From contig JASFBJ010000199.1 of the NCBI GenBank assembly GCA_030149585.1, positions 1-6,877 of the forward strand: a stretch of 6,877 nucleotides of DNA, given 5' to 3'. Positions within the stretch are counted from its first letter, which is position 1. Each line of letters starts with the position of its first letter. The notes beneath the pieces are model-generated. The model made no database searches. It saw nothing but the letters and a program-made list of their open reading frames with translations, and had not been told where the DNA came from. A program made the translations under genes and the position numbers. This DNA comes from Desulfobacterales bacterium. GTDB lineage: Bacteria > Desulfobacterota > Desulfobacteria > Desulfobacterales > JASFBJ01. Below are positions 6,091-6,877 of this stretch, piece after piece.

Positions 6091-6877
6091 TTACAGGGCT
6101 TCTGTCAGGTTTCCTTTGTTTTCAAGCCATTTTCGACGGTCTGAAACCTTTTTTTTAACCAGGAGCATATCCATAACTGAAAATTTGTTTTCTTCAGGTT
6201 TAATTATTAGTTGTACCAGCCGCCTTGTATCAGCCGCCATGGTAGTCTCTCGTAGCTGGATTGGATTCATTTCTCCTAATCCTTTAAATCGTTGAACATT
6301 AATTTTAGTCTTTTTATTTTTAGCTGCTAATCGTTTTATAATGGCATCTTTTTCCTCTTCATCCAAAGCATAGTGGACTTTATTACCCATATCTATTCGA
6401 TAAAGGGGCGGCATAGCTACATAAATATTACCGGCTCTAACCAGTGGCTGAAAATGTTTTAAAAATAATGCACAAATCAGGGTTGCAATATGCAATCCAT
6501 CTGAATCAGCATCTGCAAGAATACATATTTTGCTGTATCGTAAATTTTCTATATTTCCAGAACCAGGCTCAACTCCAATTGCAACTGCAATATTATGAAC
6601 CTCTATGGAATTTAATATCAATAAGGAATCTGTTTCCCATGTATTTAAAATTTTACCTCTAAGAGGCAAAATTGCTTGAGTTTGACGATCCCTTGCCTGT
6701 TTTGCAGAGCCACCTGCTGAATCCCCCTCTACCAGAAAGAGTTCACTTAGTTTCGGGTCCTGGCTAATACAATCGGCTAATTTTCCTGGTAAGGCCGGGC
6801 CCGATGTAATTTTTTTTCTAGGTATTTTTTTACTGGCTTTAATTCGTTGGCGAGCATTATTAATAGCCATTTCAGCT
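6091..6877 (-). CDS. parE: DNA topoisomerase IV subunit B (ParE), C-terminal part, cut by right edge
   Basis: ATPase subunit of topoisomerase IV; only about 261 C-terminal codons lie in the window and the frame stays open to the edge. The methionine encoded at 6870 is internal: the two codons before it read Ala-Glu, matching the AEMAI segment of ParE. Visible: ITSGPALPGKLADC, the TOPRIM domain with EGDSAGGSAKQARDR (the catalytic-type glutamate) and ILADADSDGLHIATL (the metal-binding DxDxD), PLRGKILNTWE, and near the end QRFKGLGEMNPIQLRETTM. The missing 5' part should hold the GHKL ATPase and transducer domains. ParE is preferred to GyrB because it lacks GyrB's large insertion after the TOPRIM motif and follows E. 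coli ParE closely throughout. It stops 18 nt before parC, so the two subunits are probably made from one transcript. Confidence 0.95.
   Translation of the reverse strand, partial: AEMAINNARQRIKASKKIPRKKITSGPALPGKLADCISQDPKLSELFLVEGDSAGGSAKQARDRQTQAILPLRGKILNTWETDSLLILNSIEVHNIAVAIGVEPGSGNIENLRYSKICILADADSDGLHIATLICALFLKHFQPLVRAGNIYVAMPPLYRIDMGNKVHYALDEEEKDAIIKRLAAKNKKTKINVQRFKGLGEMNPIQLRETTMAADTRRLVQLIIKPEENKFSVMDMLLVKKKVSDRRKWLENKGNLTEAL

Overview
The window carries two tightly packed minus-strand gene pairs, separated by a roughly 520-bp intergenic strip filled with remains of mobile DNA. The organism is a Gram-negative bacterium. The topoisomerase IV subunits are very close to the gammaproteobacterial (E. 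coli/Pseudomonas) type. The other pair belongs to the PEP-CTERM/exosortase (XrtA) exopolysaccharide regulatory system, which is found in biofilm- or floc-forming Pseudomonadota and in Desulfobacterota. I cannot fix the phylum from this window alone.

Layout, from the right edge and following transcription (all main genes on the minus strand): the C-terminal part of parE (6091 to the right edge), an 18-nt gap, then complete parC (3736-6072). Next is the intergenic strip 3215-3735. Then comes prsR (1853-3214), an NtrC-type response regulator, and after an 11-nt gap prsK (1841 to the left edge), its membrane-bound histidine kinase partner. PrsK runs off the left edge inside its ATPase domain.

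The intergenic strip is the most informative part. It holds, on the plus strand, the 5' portion of an IS200/IS605-type tnpA. This is split after codon 29 by a 196-bp element (3408-3603) with imperfect terminal inverted repeats and a TTA duplication on both sides. Removing the element plus one TTA restores the transposase reading frame exactly. Inside the element is a perfect 28-bp palindrome. The tnpA remnant is preceded by an inverted repeat that would sequester its ribosome binding site. The remnant is cut off before the catalytic motifs, about 50 bp from the parC stop codon.

Functionally the two pairs are unrelated. ParE and ParC form topoisomerase IV, which decatenates chromosomes. PrsK and PrsR sense an unknown signal and activate, probably with sigma-54, genes for PEP-CTERM proteins and exopolysaccharide. 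Base composition changes visibly across the mobile-DNA strip: parE/parC are AT-rich and prsR/prsK are distinctly richer in G+C. I see no CRISPR array, RNA gene or wholly new system; the novelty lies mainly in the nested element.
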